Assembly: GCA_021496505.1 (NCBI GenBank)
Contig: CP053031.1
Span: 1,790,001-1,854,000, forward strand
Direction of reading: 5' to 3'
Source of the DNA: Thermoleophilia bacterium SCSIO 60948
Lineage (GTDB): Bacteria > Actinomycetota > Thermoleophilia > Solirubrobacterales > 70-9
DNA length: 64,000 bases
Positions 25,809 through 33,698 of the stretch are shown one piece after another (positions within the stretch are counted from its first letter, which is position 1; every line of letters starts with the position of its first letter). The notes under the pieces were generated by a model. The model was given only the letters and a program-made list of their open reading frames with translations, was not told the DNA's origin and searched no databases. The translations under genes and the position numbers were made by a program.

Positions 25809-26897
25809 TCAGCCCCGTCGCTTGCCCGACGGCACGCGGACGATGACGTCGTTGCCGCCGCCGTTCGCGGTCGCGAGCCAGAGCGAGCCGTCGGGCGCGC
25901 GCTCGACGGTCCGGATCCGCCCGTAGCGGCCGTTGAAGCGCGCGACGGGCTTCTTCGTCTTCGTGCCACGCAGGCCGATCGTCCACAGCCGCTCGCCGCG
26001 CAGCGCCGCGACGTAGAGCTTTCGGCCCTTGATCGCCGCGCCGCTCGGGGAGGCCTCGGACGGGCGCCAGGTCACCTTCGGGTTCGTGAACCGGCCGTTG
26101 TCGGTGCCGCCCTTGCCCTCGCGCACGGGCCAGCCGTAGTTGTTGCCCCTGCGGATCAGATTGACCTCGTCGAACGTGTTCTGGCCGAGCTCGGACGCCC
26201 ACATCCGGCCCTTGCGATCCCAGGCGAAGCCCTGGACGTTGCGATGTCCATAGGACCAGACCTTCGATCGCTTGCCGAACGGGTTCGTCTTCGGGGTCGA
26301 GCCGTCCGGGTTGAAGCGCAGGATCTTGCCGTTGCGCGAGTTCTTCTGCTGGGCGAGCGACGGCTCGGCCGCGTCGCCGACGCCGGCGTAGAGCTTGCCG
26401 TCCGGTCCGAACGCGATCCGGCCCCCGTTGTGGATCGAGCTGCGCCGCATCCCCTTTGCGATCACCTTGATCGTGCCCGGGCGACCGAGCTTGAAGCGGA
26501 CGATCCGGTTGTCGGAGGTCGTGGTGAGATAGGCGTAGACGAAGCCGTTCTTGCGGTAGTTCGGCGACACGGCGAGGCCGAGCAGCCCGCCCTCCCCCGC
26601 GTTCTGATCGACGCCCGGGACACGCATCACGCGCCTCGCCTTGCCGCCCTTGCGCGCGACCTTGGAGATCGTCGCCCGCGAGCGCTGGGTCACGAGGGCG
26701 GTGCCGTTGGGCAGGAAGTCGAGGCCCCAGGGGATGTCGAGGTTGCGGGTGACGACCTTGCCCTTCGCGCGCTTGGCGGCGGCTTTCCCGTCATCGGCGG
26801 TCTCGGTCCCCGAGGCGGAGCTCGAGGCGAGCGCCACGAGACCGGCGCCGAGGACGATCAACAGGACGAGCGCGGGGAGTCGGAGCAGTGTCTTCAT
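25809..26897 (-). CDS. Secreted PQQ-dependent aldose sugar dehydrogenase-like protein
   Basis: A 362-residue protein with a signal peptide (MKTLLRLPALVLLIVLGAGL). A GSDH/SndH-type beta-propeller follows: NLDIPWGLDFLPNGTALVT, GGLLGLAVSPNY, IHNGGRIAFGPDGKLYAGVGD, YGHRNVQGFAWD and WASELGQNTFDEVNLI. The family oxidises aldose sugars outside the cell with PQQ. PQQ biosynthesis genes are not in the window, so the cofactor supply is not shown. Arg/Lys-rich linkers follow the signal peptide. Confidence 0.9.
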   Translation of the reverse strand: MKTLLRLPALVLLIVLGAGLVALASSSASGTETADDGKAAAKRAKGKVVTRNLDIPWGLDFLPNGTALVTQRSRATISKVARKGGKARRVMRVPGVDQNAGEGGLLGLAVSPNYRKNGFVYAYLTTTSDNRIVRFKLGRPGTIKVIAKGMRRSSIHNGGRIAFGPDGKLYAGVGDAAEPSLAQQKNSRNGKILRFNPDGSTPKTNPFGKRSKVWSYGHRNVQGFAWDRKGRMWASELGQNTFDEVNLIRRGNNYGWPVREGKGGTDNGRFTNPKVTWRPSEASPSGAAIKGRKLYVAALRGERLWTIGLRGTKTKKPVARFNGRYGRIRTVERAPDGSLWLATANGGGNDVIVRVPSGKRRG

Positions 26898-26957
26898 CTC
26901 GACCCTTTGTACCGAGCGCGGGTCACGGGCCCGGCCGCATCCACCGGGGCGCGGGCT

Positions 26958-27773
26958 TCAGTCGCCGAGCTCTGAGACCAGATCACCGAGCCGGTCGGCG
27001 ATCCGCGCCGGCCGGTACGGGAAGCGCCCGACCTGCTCGCGGCCGGTCGAGCCGGTCAGAACGAGCACGGTCTGGAGACCCGCCTCGAGCCCGGCGACGA
27101 CGTCGGTGTCCATCCGGTCGCCGACCATCGTCGTCGCCTCCGAATGGGCGCCGAGCCGGTTCAGCGCCGAGCGCATCATCAGCGGATTCGGCTTGCCGAC
27201 GAAGTAGGGCTCGACCCCCGTGGCCTTCGTGATCAGAGCCGCGACGGAGCCGGTCGCCGGCAGCGGCCCGGTCGGCGAGGGGCCGGTGATGTCGGGGTTG
27301 GTCGCGATGAACCGTGCCCCGCCGATGATCAGCTGGATCGCCTGGGTGATCCGCTCGAACGAGTACGTGCGGGTCTCGCCGAGGATGACGTAGTCGGGAT
27401 CGCGCTCGTTCGCGGTGTATCCGGCCCGGTAGAGCGCGGTCGTCAGACCCGACTCGCCGACGACGAAGGCCGAGCCGCCCGGACGCTGCTCGGCGAGGAA
27501 CCCGGCGGTCGCGAGCGCGGAGGTCCAGATCGACTCCTCGGGAACGTCGATCCCGGCGCGGTCGAGGCGCGCCGAGAGATCGCGGTTCGTCCAGATCGAG
27601 CTGTTCGTGAGGATCAGGAACGGAACGTCGAGCTCGCGAAGCCGGGCGACGAACTCGGGCGATCCGGGGATCGGGTGCTCCTCGTGGACGAGCACGCCGT
27701 CCATGTCGAGCAGCCAGAACTCGGTGTCTCGTCGTTCCTCGGCGATACGCCCGAGGCTAGTCCGGGTCCTCAG
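26958..27773 (-). CDS. HAD-IIA family phosphatase (NagD-like)
   Basis: HAD motif I is LLDMDGVLVHEE, motif II LILTNSS, the cap region runs through YVILGETRTYSFERI, and motifs III/IV are VGKPNPLMM and MVGDRMDTDVVAGLEAG. About 250 residues is normal for NagD/phosphoglycolate-phosphatase-like enzymes. The start is a problem: no ATG, GTG or TTG lies in frame before motif I. The end given uses a CTG that overlaps the upstream gene's TGA. The first ATG inside motif I would remove the nucleophile and is rejected. The 4-nt overlap suggests coupling to the GIY-YIG gene. Confidence 0.82.
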   Translation of the reverse strand: MRTRTSLGRIAEERRDTEFWLLDMDGVLVHEEHPIPGSPEFVARLRELDVPFLILTNSSIWTNRDLSARLDRAGIDVPEESIWTSALATAGFLAEQRPGGSAFVVGESGLTTALYRAGYTANERDPDYVILGETRTYSFERITQAIQLIIGGARFIATNPDITGPSPTGPLPATGSVAALITKATGVEPYFVGKPNPLMMRSALNRLGAHSEATTMVGDRMDTDVVAGLEAGLQTVLVLTGSTGREQVGRFPYRPARIADRLGDLVSELGD

Positions 27774-28345
27774 CGAGCCGCCGGCGAGCTCACCGGGCCG
27801 GCGAATCGCTCGATCGCCGCGAGCTCGGCGTGCGCGAAGCGGCCGTAGGCGGGCGGCGGATCGGATGGGTCGAGGTAGCGCTCGACCCAGAACCCGCGCT
27901 CGCCGTGCAGCAGGCGCGCGCACGTCACGGGGTCGAGCGTCTCGAACGCGGACTCGCGCAGCTCCGCGGCGGCCGCCTCGACGTGATCGCGGACCCTGCC
28001 GAGCCGGTCCGCGTCCCACTCTCGCCAGGCTCCGCCGCCGCGGCCGTGCGACATGCCGTCGGAGTGGGCGACGAACCCGGCCTCGGCGAGCTCGGCCGCC
28101 CGCGCCGCCTCGGCGCGCAGGGCGGCGCGCGAGCCACGCAACGGCCCCAGATCCTCGTAGAGGTCCGGCCGGAGCCGGACCGCGAAGCGCTTGACGATGC
28201 CCGATGAGCGATAGCCGCGCAGGTGCTGCGCGAAGCGCAGCGCCGGATCGCGCGCACTCGAGCCGACGTAGACCCACGGGATCCGCGGATCGCGGCGGCG
28301 CCCGGCCCGCGGGGAGAGCTCGACGACGTAGACACGGTGCGCCAC
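27770..28345 (-). CDS. GIY-YIG-like domain protein
   Basis: About 191 residues. The N-terminus HRVYVVELSPRAG...WVYVGSSARDPALRFAQHLRG is a GIY-YIG nuclease-like core with VYV and VYVGS strands and an Arg in the first helix. The C-terminal half is alanine/glutamate-rich helix without a known domain. Whether it cuts DNA is unknown. The GTG at 28345 was chosen because it begins just before the domain. A longer form from the GTG at 28393 adds 16 poorly conserved residues. Its stop overlaps the HAD-IIA gene. Confidence 0.72.
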   Translation of the reverse strand: MAHRVYVVELSPRAGRRRDPRIPWVYVGSSARDPALRFAQHLRGYRSSGIVKRFAVRLRPDLYEDLGPLRGSRAALRAEAARAAELAEAGFVAHSDGMSHGRGGGAWREWDADRLGRVRDHVEAAAAELRESAFETLDPVTCARLLHGERGFWVERYLDPSDPPPAYGRFAHAELAAIERFAGPVSSPAAR

Positions 28346-28467
28346 CCCCCGGACGTTCGACGCCGGCCGGATCGGGCCTGCGCAGCTCGTCACACGGGCG
28401 GATCGAATCAGTGCGCCGGGGTAATGGAAGGCGGCGACAGCGCACCTGGCTGAGAGGAGCCGCCTTG

Positions 28468-29412
28468 ATGAAGACCACCACCGATCCCGGAGCGAGCCCG
28501 GTCGGGACCGACGTCCCGTCGAAGTGGGACGTCGACGCGATCCCCGACCAGAGCGGCAGGACGTTCGTGATCACCGGTGCCAACAGCGGCCTCGGCCTCG
28601 AGACGGCGAAAGCGCTGGCGAGCTCGGGGGCCCGCGTGGTGATGGCCGTCCGCAACACGCGAAAGGGCGAGGAGGCGGCGTCGGGTCTCGATGGCCGGGT
28701 CGAGGTCTCGGAGCTCGACCTCGGCGACCTCGCCTCCGTGCGCGGTTTCGCCGAGCGCTTCGGCGACCCGATCGACGTCCTGATCAACAACGCCGGCCTG
28801 ATGGCGGTTCCGCAATCGCGGACGAAGGACGGCTTCGAGACGCAGTTCGGCGTCAACCACCTGGGCCACTTCGCGCTCACCGGCCTGCTGCTCGACCGGA
28901 TCGGCGATCGCGTCGTGACGCTGTCGAGCGCCGCCCACAAGATCGGCAAGATCCGTCTCGACGACCCCAACTGGGAGGGCTCCTACCAGCGTTGGCCCGC
29001 CTACGGGCAGTCGAAGCTCGCCAACCTGATGTTCGCCAAGGAGCTCCAGCGACGCCTGGTCGCGGCGGGATCGCCGCTGCGCTCGATGGCCGCCCACCCC
29101 GGCTACGCGGCGACGAACCTCCAGTCGCGGACCGAGTCGATCCAGGACAGGCTGATGGGGATCGGCAACCTGATCTTCGCCCAGTCGGCGCGAATGGGCG
29201 CGCTGCCGACGCTCTACGCCGCAGTCGCGCCCGACCTCCCCGGTGGCAGCTACGTCGGCCCGGGCGGCCTCGGCGAGCAACGCGGGCATCCGAAGGTCGT
29301 CGAGGGCAACTCGCGCTCCCAGGACACCGAGGTCGCGAGCCGGCTCTGGGAGCTCTCCGAGGAGCTGACCGGTGTCCGCTTCACGATGCCGGCGACGGGC
29401 GCGGCCGTCTAG
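28468..29412 (+). CDS. Short-chain dehydrogenase (retinol-dehydrogenase-like)
   Basis: A 314-residue SDR. The cofactor motif is TGANSGLG, the Asp after strand 3 is in ELDLGDLAS, NNAG reads INNAGLMA, the catalytic Ser lies in LSSAAHK, and the YxxxK site is YGQSK. The length and the QFGVNHLGHFALTGLLL segment fit the RDH11-14/WW-oxidoreductase-like bacterial branch, likely NADPH-dependent. The substrate is unknown. The ATG follows AGGAG at 9 nt. Its TAG stop shares the four bases CTAG with the convergent MMPL gene's stop. Confidence 0.9.
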   Translation: MKTTTDPGASPVGTDVPSKWDVDAIPDQSGRTFVITGANSGLGLETAKALASSGARVVMAVRNTRKGEEAASGLDGRVEVSELDLGDLASVRGFAERFGDPIDVLINNAGLMAVPQSRTKDGFETQFGVNHLGHFALTGLLLDRIGDRVVTLSSAAHKIGKIRLDDPNWEGSYQRWPAYGQSKLANLMFAKELQRRLVAAGSPLRSMAAHPGYAATNLQSRTESIQDRLMGIGNLIFAQSARMGALPTLYAAVAPDLPGGSYVGPGGLGEQRGHPKVVEGNSRSQDTEVASRLWELSEELTGVRFTMPATGAAV

Positions 29413-31499
29413 GCCGGGCCGGGGCGCTCGGGCTCGCGCTCGCGCGCGAGCTTCGACGGCCACCAGATCTTCGGGCCGATCTTCAGCACGAGCGCGGGCA
29501 CGAGGACCGAGCGCACCAGGAAGGTGTCGAGCAGGACGCCGAACGCGACGATGAAGCCGATCTCGGTCAGGAAGACGAGTGGCAGAACGGCGAGCACCGC
29601 GAACGTCCCCGCGAGCACGACCCCGGCGGCGGTGATCACGCTGCCGGTCACCGCAAGGCCTCGCAGTGTGCCCTCCCTGGACCCGTGCACGAGGGTCTCC
29701 TCACGGACCCGCGTCATCAGGAAGATGTTGTAGTCGACGCCCAGCGCGACGAGGAATATGAACCCGAACAACGGCAGCGACGGGTCCGCGCCGGGGAAGC
29801 CGAAGACGACGTCGAAGACGATCGTCGAAACGCCGATCGCCGCCGCGAAGCTCAGGACGACGGTCGCGATCAGGAGCAGCGGCGCGACGATCGAGCGCAG
29901 CAGCCCGATCAGGATCAGCAGCACGATCGCGAGGGCGATCGGTATCAGCAGTCGCGTGTCGCGGGCAGAGGCCTCGCGCAGGTCGTACTCCGTCGCGGTC
30001 GGTCCGCCGACCAGCGCCTCGGGCTCGACCGAGCGCACCGCGTCGCGCAACGGTCCGATCACGTCGTAGGCCTCCGTCGAATAGGGGTCGTCGGAGAGCG
30101 TCGCGTTGAGGACGACCTGACTCTCGTCACCGTCGACCGGCCGCGGAGACACCGCCTCGACGCCCGGGACCTCCGAGGCCGCAGCGGCGATCGCGCGCAG
30201 GTCGGCGTCGGCGGGCGCGACGATCTGCGTCGGAGCCGACTGCCCCGGCGGGAAGGCCGCCGCCGTCAGCTCCTGGGCCTCGACGGTCTCGACCTCGTCG
30301 CGGAACGACGAGCTCTGCGTGAGGCCGTTCGAGTAGTCGACCAGACCCGCCGCCATGATCAGGAGGACGATCGTCGAGACCGCGGCGACGGCCCCGGGGC
30401 GCCGCGCGATGCGGTCGCCGAGGCGACGGAAGACGCCCCGGCTCTCATCCGAGGCCGTGTCGCCGAAGTGCGGGATGAACGGCCAGAACGGTCGCCGGCC
30501 GACGACGAGCAGGATGGCCGGCAGGAAGGTCAGCATCGAGAGGATCGCGACGGCGATGCCGAGGGCGCCGACCGGCCCGAGCCCGGCGGTGCCGTTGACC
30601 TCTGCGAGCGTCAGGGACAGCAACGCCGCGGCCACCGTCAGGCCGGAGGCGAAGATCGCCGGCCCGGCGGTCCGCAGCGCCAGCGCCATCGCCTCGTGGC
30701 GATCCTCGTGGCGCCGCAGCTCCTCGCGGTAGCGCGAGACGAGCAGGAGCGCGTAGTCGGTTCCGGCGCCGATGACGAGAACCGACAGGATCGACGAGGA
30801 CTGTCCGTTGACGGTCACGCCGAGCTCGGTCAGCCCGTAGCCGAGACTCCGCGTCGCGAGCTCGGCGAAGCCGACCGCGAGGATCGGGAAGAACCAGAAG
30901 ATCGGGCTGCGGTAGATCAGGATCAGCAGCACGATCACCAGCCCGCCCGCGGCGGCGAGCAGGGTGCCGTTGATGCCCTCGAAGACCGTGATCGCGTCGG
31001 CCGAGAGGCCCGCGGGGCCGCCGACCGCGACCTCGAGCCCGTCCTCGCTCTCGGTGAGCGAGCGGTACTCCTCGATCGGGTCGAGGATCGCGTCGCCCTC
31101 CCCCGTTCCGCGGATCTCGTTGATCAGCAGCGCGGTCGTGCCGTCCTCGGAGACCTGCGGCTCTGAGAACGGCGTGGTGTTCTCGAACTGCCGCGTGGCA
31201 TCGCTCAACTCGGCGCGTGTCTGCTCGATTGTGCGCTGATCCGCCGTGGTCAGCCCATCGGCACGACGGAAGACGACGACGGTGGGCGCGACCTCTCCGC
31301 CCTCGAAGCGCGAGGTGACGTCGAGAACCTGGGTCGACTCCGCGTCGCCGGGAAGGAACGACGAGGAGTCGTTCTCCTCGGCGTCGGCGAACTTGCCCGG
31401 CAGATCGAACGCGAAGCCGGCGAAGATCACCGCGACCCAGACCGCGAGGACGACGAACTTGGAGCGCCGCCCGGCGGCAATGGTGAAGACGCGTGACAT
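29409..31499 (-). CDS. MMPL/RND-family transporter
   Basis: The 696-residue membrane protein has 12 predicted helices in two repeats. Each repeat has a long external loop and a family-typical segment: GAGTDYALLLVSRYREELRR and ALGVDYNIFLMTRVREE. It belongs to the MmpL/YdfJ-like group, which exports lipids or drugs with the proton gradient. No regulator or lipid biosynthesis gene adjoins it. The start ATG at 31499 has no strong Shine-Dalgarno sequence. About 115 nt of intergenic sequence upstream shows no gene. Confidence 0.92.
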   Translation of the reverse strand: MSRVFTIAAGRRSKFVVLAVWVAVIFAGFAFDLPGKFADAEENDSSSFLPGDAESTQVLDVTSRFEGGEVAPTVVVFRRADGLTTADQRTIEQTRAELSDATRQFENTTPFSEPQVSEDGTTALLINEIRGTGEGDAILDPIEEYRSLTESEDGLEVAVGGPAGLSADAITVFEGINGTLLAAAGGLVIVLLILIYRSPIFWFFPILAVGFAELATRSLGYGLTELGVTVNGQSSSILSVLVIGAGTDYALLLVSRYREELRRHEDRHEAMALALRTAGPAIFASGLTVAAALLSLTLAEVNGTAGLGPVGALGIAVAILSMLTFLPAILLVVGRRPFWPFIPHFGDTASDESRGVFRRLGDRIARRPGAVAAVSTIVLLIMAAGLVDYSNGLTQSSSFRDEVETVEAQELTAAAFPPGQSAPTQIVAPADADLRAIAAAASEVPGVEAVSPRPVDGDESQVVLNATLSDDPYSTEAYDVIGPLRDAVRSVEPEALVGGPTATEYDLREASARDTRLLIPIALAIVLLILIGLLRSIVAPLLLIATVVLSFAAAIGVSTIVFDVVFGFPGADPSLPLFGFIFLVALGVDYNIFLMTRVREETLVHGSREGTLRGLAVTGSVITAAGVVLAGTFAVLAVLPLVFLTEIGFIVAFGVLLDTFLVRSVLVPALVLKIGPKIWWPSKLAREREPERPGPA

Positions 31500-31614
31500 G
31501 TCCCGTGCGCTCTACCAGAAGCGGCGGTGACACCTGTTCTCGGTTTGTGACCGCGACTCGCTCAGGGACCCGTGATGGGTCGTGTTACGTGCGGATACTC
31601 ACACTCTCCGCGCG

Positions 31615-31947
31615 TTAGGCGGCGTCCCGCCACTCGACGATGCAATCGTCGGTGGCACCGAGCCCGATCTGGCGCAGCGGTTCGTCGCCGAGCGCCTCGA
31701 AACCGTGCCAGACCCCCGGCGGGACGATCACGAGCTCGCCGGCGCCGGCCTCGATCACCTCGTCGCCGACCGCATACCGGGCGCGTCCGCCCTGGACGAG
31801 CATCGCCTCCTCGTAGGGGTGGCGATGCAGCCCGGCGACCTGGCCGGGAGCGTGGTCGGACAGCTCCAAGCTGATCTCCGAGCACGGCTCGGCCGAGGCT
31901 CCAGCCGGCTCGTCCGCCGCTCCGAAGAAGCGCTCGTCCTCGGTCAT
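31615..31947 (-). CDS. Cupin-domain protein
   Basis: A single-domain cupin of 110 residues: HRHPYEEAMLVQGG holds the metal-binding His/Glu cluster (HxHxxxE-like), and PPGVWHGFEALGDEPLRQI gives the second His motif. It may bind a small ligand or catalyse a simple reaction, and the substrate is unknown. GGAGGGG lies 5 nt before the ATG. It overlaps the upstream MarR gene by 4 nt, so the two are co-expressed and the cupin may act on the compound the regulator senses. Confidence 0.85.
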   Translation of the reverse strand: MTEDERFFGAADEPAGASAEPCSEISLELSDHAPGQVAGLHRHPYEEAMLVQGGRARYAVGDEVIEAGAGELVIVPPGVWHGFEALGDEPLRQIGLGATDDCIVEWRDAA

Positions 31948-32516
31948 CGGTTCCCCTCCGCGTCGTCTTGGCTTTCGAACTGCGTCTCGAGACTCTCGAT
32001 CGGGCAACGGCCCTCGCCGCGGCCGCATGCGCCGGTGTCGCAGAGGCGGCAGACCCGGGTGAGGTCGGCGCGACGCTCCGGCATCGCCGCGAGCAACCGC
32101 TCGAGCAGATCGCCGAGGCGGTCGCGCTCGGCGGGCTCGAGCGGCGCGAGGATCGATGACAGGACCTCGCCGCGGCGCCTCGTGATCCGGCGCGCGAGGT
32201 CGCGGCCGCGGCGCGTCAACCGCACGCTGACCGTGCGCCCGTCGCGTGCCCGGGTCACGAGCTGCTCGGATTCGAGCCGGTCGACGAGCCGGACGGTCCC
32301 GGAGTGCCCGAGGCCGACGACCTCGCCGAGCTCGCCGATCGTGCTGTCGCGCGCCAGGCCGGCGAGCGCGACGAGCGCGCCCGGTGCGGATGCCGCGCTC
32401 GAGACGCCCTCCTCGACGGCGCCGCGAAGCGCGTCGCCTCCGGCGAGCAGCAGGGCGCCGAGCATGTTCGCGTCGCGCGCCGGGGCGGCGGTGCTCACGG
32501 CCGCGCTCGGCAACAT
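31944..32516 (-). CDS. MarR-family regulator with a C-terminal four-cysteine cluster
   Basis: A 190-residue winged-helix repressor: STIGELGEVVGLGHSGTVRLVDRLE is the recognition region and RDGRTVSVRLTRRGRDL the wing. The tail has VCRLCDTGACGRGEGRCPIE (C-x2-C-x4-C-x6-C), which could hold zinc, an iron-sulfur cluster or a redox switch. A perfect 17-bp palindrome begins one base upstream of the ATG at 32516, which suggests autoregulation. A GTG at 32498 is an alternative start. It is divergent from the siderophore-interacting protein gene and followed by a cupin gene. Confidence 0.85.
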   Translation of the reverse strand: MLPSAAVSTAAPARDANMLGALLLAGGDALRGAVEEGVSSAASAPGALVALAGLARDSTIGELGEVVGLGHSGTVRLVDRLESEQLVTRARDGRTVSVRLTRRGRDLARRITRRRGEVLSSILAPLEPAERDRLGDLLERLLAAMPERRADLTRVCRLCDTGACGRGEGRCPIESLETQFESQDDAEGNR

Positions 32517-32533
32517 ATGTGTGACTCACACAT
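32517..32533. promoter_or_regulatory. 17-bp palindromic operator, probable MarR site
   Basis: ATGTGTGA-C-TCACACAT is a perfect palindrome lying between the divergent marR and siderophore-interacting protein genes and touching the marR start. Its size and symmetry suit a MarR dimer. The assignment is from position only. Confidence 0.75.
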
Positions 32534-32574
32534 TGGTTGGAGACTACAGCAACCGCGGCCGATTGCAAGCCGCC

Positions 32575-32580
32575 TACGCT
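32575..32580 (+). promoter_or_regulatory. Candidate -10 element TACGCT
   Basis: TACGCT ends 7 nt before the GTG at 32588, the same hexamer and spacing as at 38867 and 51345. It suggests a leaderless transcript for the siderophore-interacting protein gene. Confidence 0.4.
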
Positions 32581-32587
32581 CTGGCGC

Positions 32588-33465
32588 GTGTCGAGGACCG
32601 AAGCCACCCCCCAGACGACCCCGCAGCCGAAGCCGGCGCGCCCGCCGCTGCTCACCGAGGTGATCTCGAAGCGCCGGCTGAGCCCGGAGATGATCCGGAT
32701 CGAGGTCGGGGCCCCGACCTCGCCGGGTTCCCGGTCGGCGAGTTCAGCGACGCCTACGTCAAGCTCCAGTTCCCGGCGCCGGGCGCCGACTACGGGCCGC
32801 CGTTCTCGATCGAGAAGCTGCGATCCGAGCTGCCGAGACAGCTCTGGCCGCGGGTCAGGACCTACACCGTCGCGGGCTGGGACGCCGACCGCGCCGAGCT
32901 CACGATCGACTTCGTCTGCCACGGATCGCAGGGCGTGGCGGGCCCGTGGGCCGAGGCGGCGCGACCCGGCGACAGGCTCCAGCTCGTCGGACCCGGTGGG
33001 GGCTACACGCCCGATCCGGACGCCGGGTCTCACCTGCTGATCGGTGACCTCTGCGTCGTCCCGGCGATCGAGGCGGCGCTGGCGCGGGTACCGGCCGGCG
33101 TCCCGGCGAAGGTCCTGATCGAGATCTACGACGAGGCCGAGCGCCGCGAGCTACGAAGCGACGCCGCGCTCGACGTGAGCTGGTTCGTCCGCGACCCCGA
33201 CGCCGCCGAGAGCCCGCTCCTCGAGGCCGTCCGCGGGCTTGGCGAGGCCGAGCTCCTCGCCCCCGTGCCACAGCTGTTCATCCACGGCGAGGCGGGCATG
33301 GTCCGCGCCGTGCGGCGCGAGCTCCTCGTCGAGCGCGGACTGCCCGGCGTCCACCCCTCGATCTCCGGCTATTGGAAGCGCACCCGTACCGAGGAGGGGT
33401 GGCGCGAGGACAAGCCGGAGTGGAAGCGGCTCGTCGCCGCCGACTCGGCCGCGACGCCCGCCTGA
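32588..33465 (+). pseudogene. Siderophore-interacting protein (FAD-binding, ViuB/SIP family), frameshifted
   Basis: The family reduces ferric siderophores with NAD(P)H and FAD to release iron in the cytoplasm. The N-terminus (LLTEVISKRRLSPEMIRIEV) lies in one frame and the remainder (PDLAGFPVGEFSDAYVKLQF to the end) in the next. The break falls at GGGGCCCC, 32708-32715. One extra G would restore EVGGPDLAGFP, as expected for the family. Downstream the gene is intact, with RTYTVAGWD for FAD binding, FVCHGSQGVAGPWA, and HGEAGMVRAVRR...SGYWKRTRTEEGW. So this is either a recent single-base loss or a sequence error in a G run. It sits beside the iron uptake genes. Confidence 0.85.
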
Positions 33466-33628
33466 CCCCACGCGGCCGGCCGACGGCCGCGACGCTCACC
33501 CGACCCAGTACGCCCGGCCCGGGGTCGCGGCGCTCATCGGTCCTGCGGTTCGGCCCGGCGGCCGCGGCGCTCGACCCACCCCACGCGGCCGAGCGACGAT
33601 CGCGCTGATACTCTCGCGGCCCACTCGG
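33466..33628. other. Intergenic region upstream of the iron boxes
   Basis: It contains only GC-rich, CCGGCC-type repeats and no convincing gene. It separates the frameshifted siderophore-interacting protein gene from the operators of the binding-protein gene. Confidence 0.4.
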
Positions 33629-33660
33629 ATTAGGGCACCCTAATTCGGGTTACCTAACCC
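33629..33660. promoter_or_regulatory. Two adjacent iron-box-like palindromes
   Basis: ATTAGGGCACCCTAAT (33629-33644) and GGGTTACCTAACCC (33647-33660) lie 39-70 nt before the siderophore-binding protein start. The TTAGG/CCTAA halves resemble DtxR/IdeR iron boxes. The first shares its core with the palindrome at 37828, the other end of the uptake cluster. An iron-loaded DtxR-family repressor is the likely binder. Confidence 0.72.
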
Positions 33661-33698
33661 CACCTTCAGACGCCGTCTCCGACCGAAAGGCCGCCGAC

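Noticed and set aside
28340-28370. SOS-like TCGAAC near the GIY-YIG start
   Set aside because: Only one half-site is seen, without GTTCG at the required distance.
28524-31166. Open frame of 880 codons on the plus strand
   Set aside because: It overlaps the SDR in another frame and is antisense to the MMPL gene. It is highly charged with no motifs, while the opposite strand has a clear membrane transporter.
32708-32715. Programmed frameshift in the siderophore-interacting protein gene
   Set aside because: There is no slippery heptamer and no downstream structure I can support. Base loss or sequencing error in the G run is simpler.
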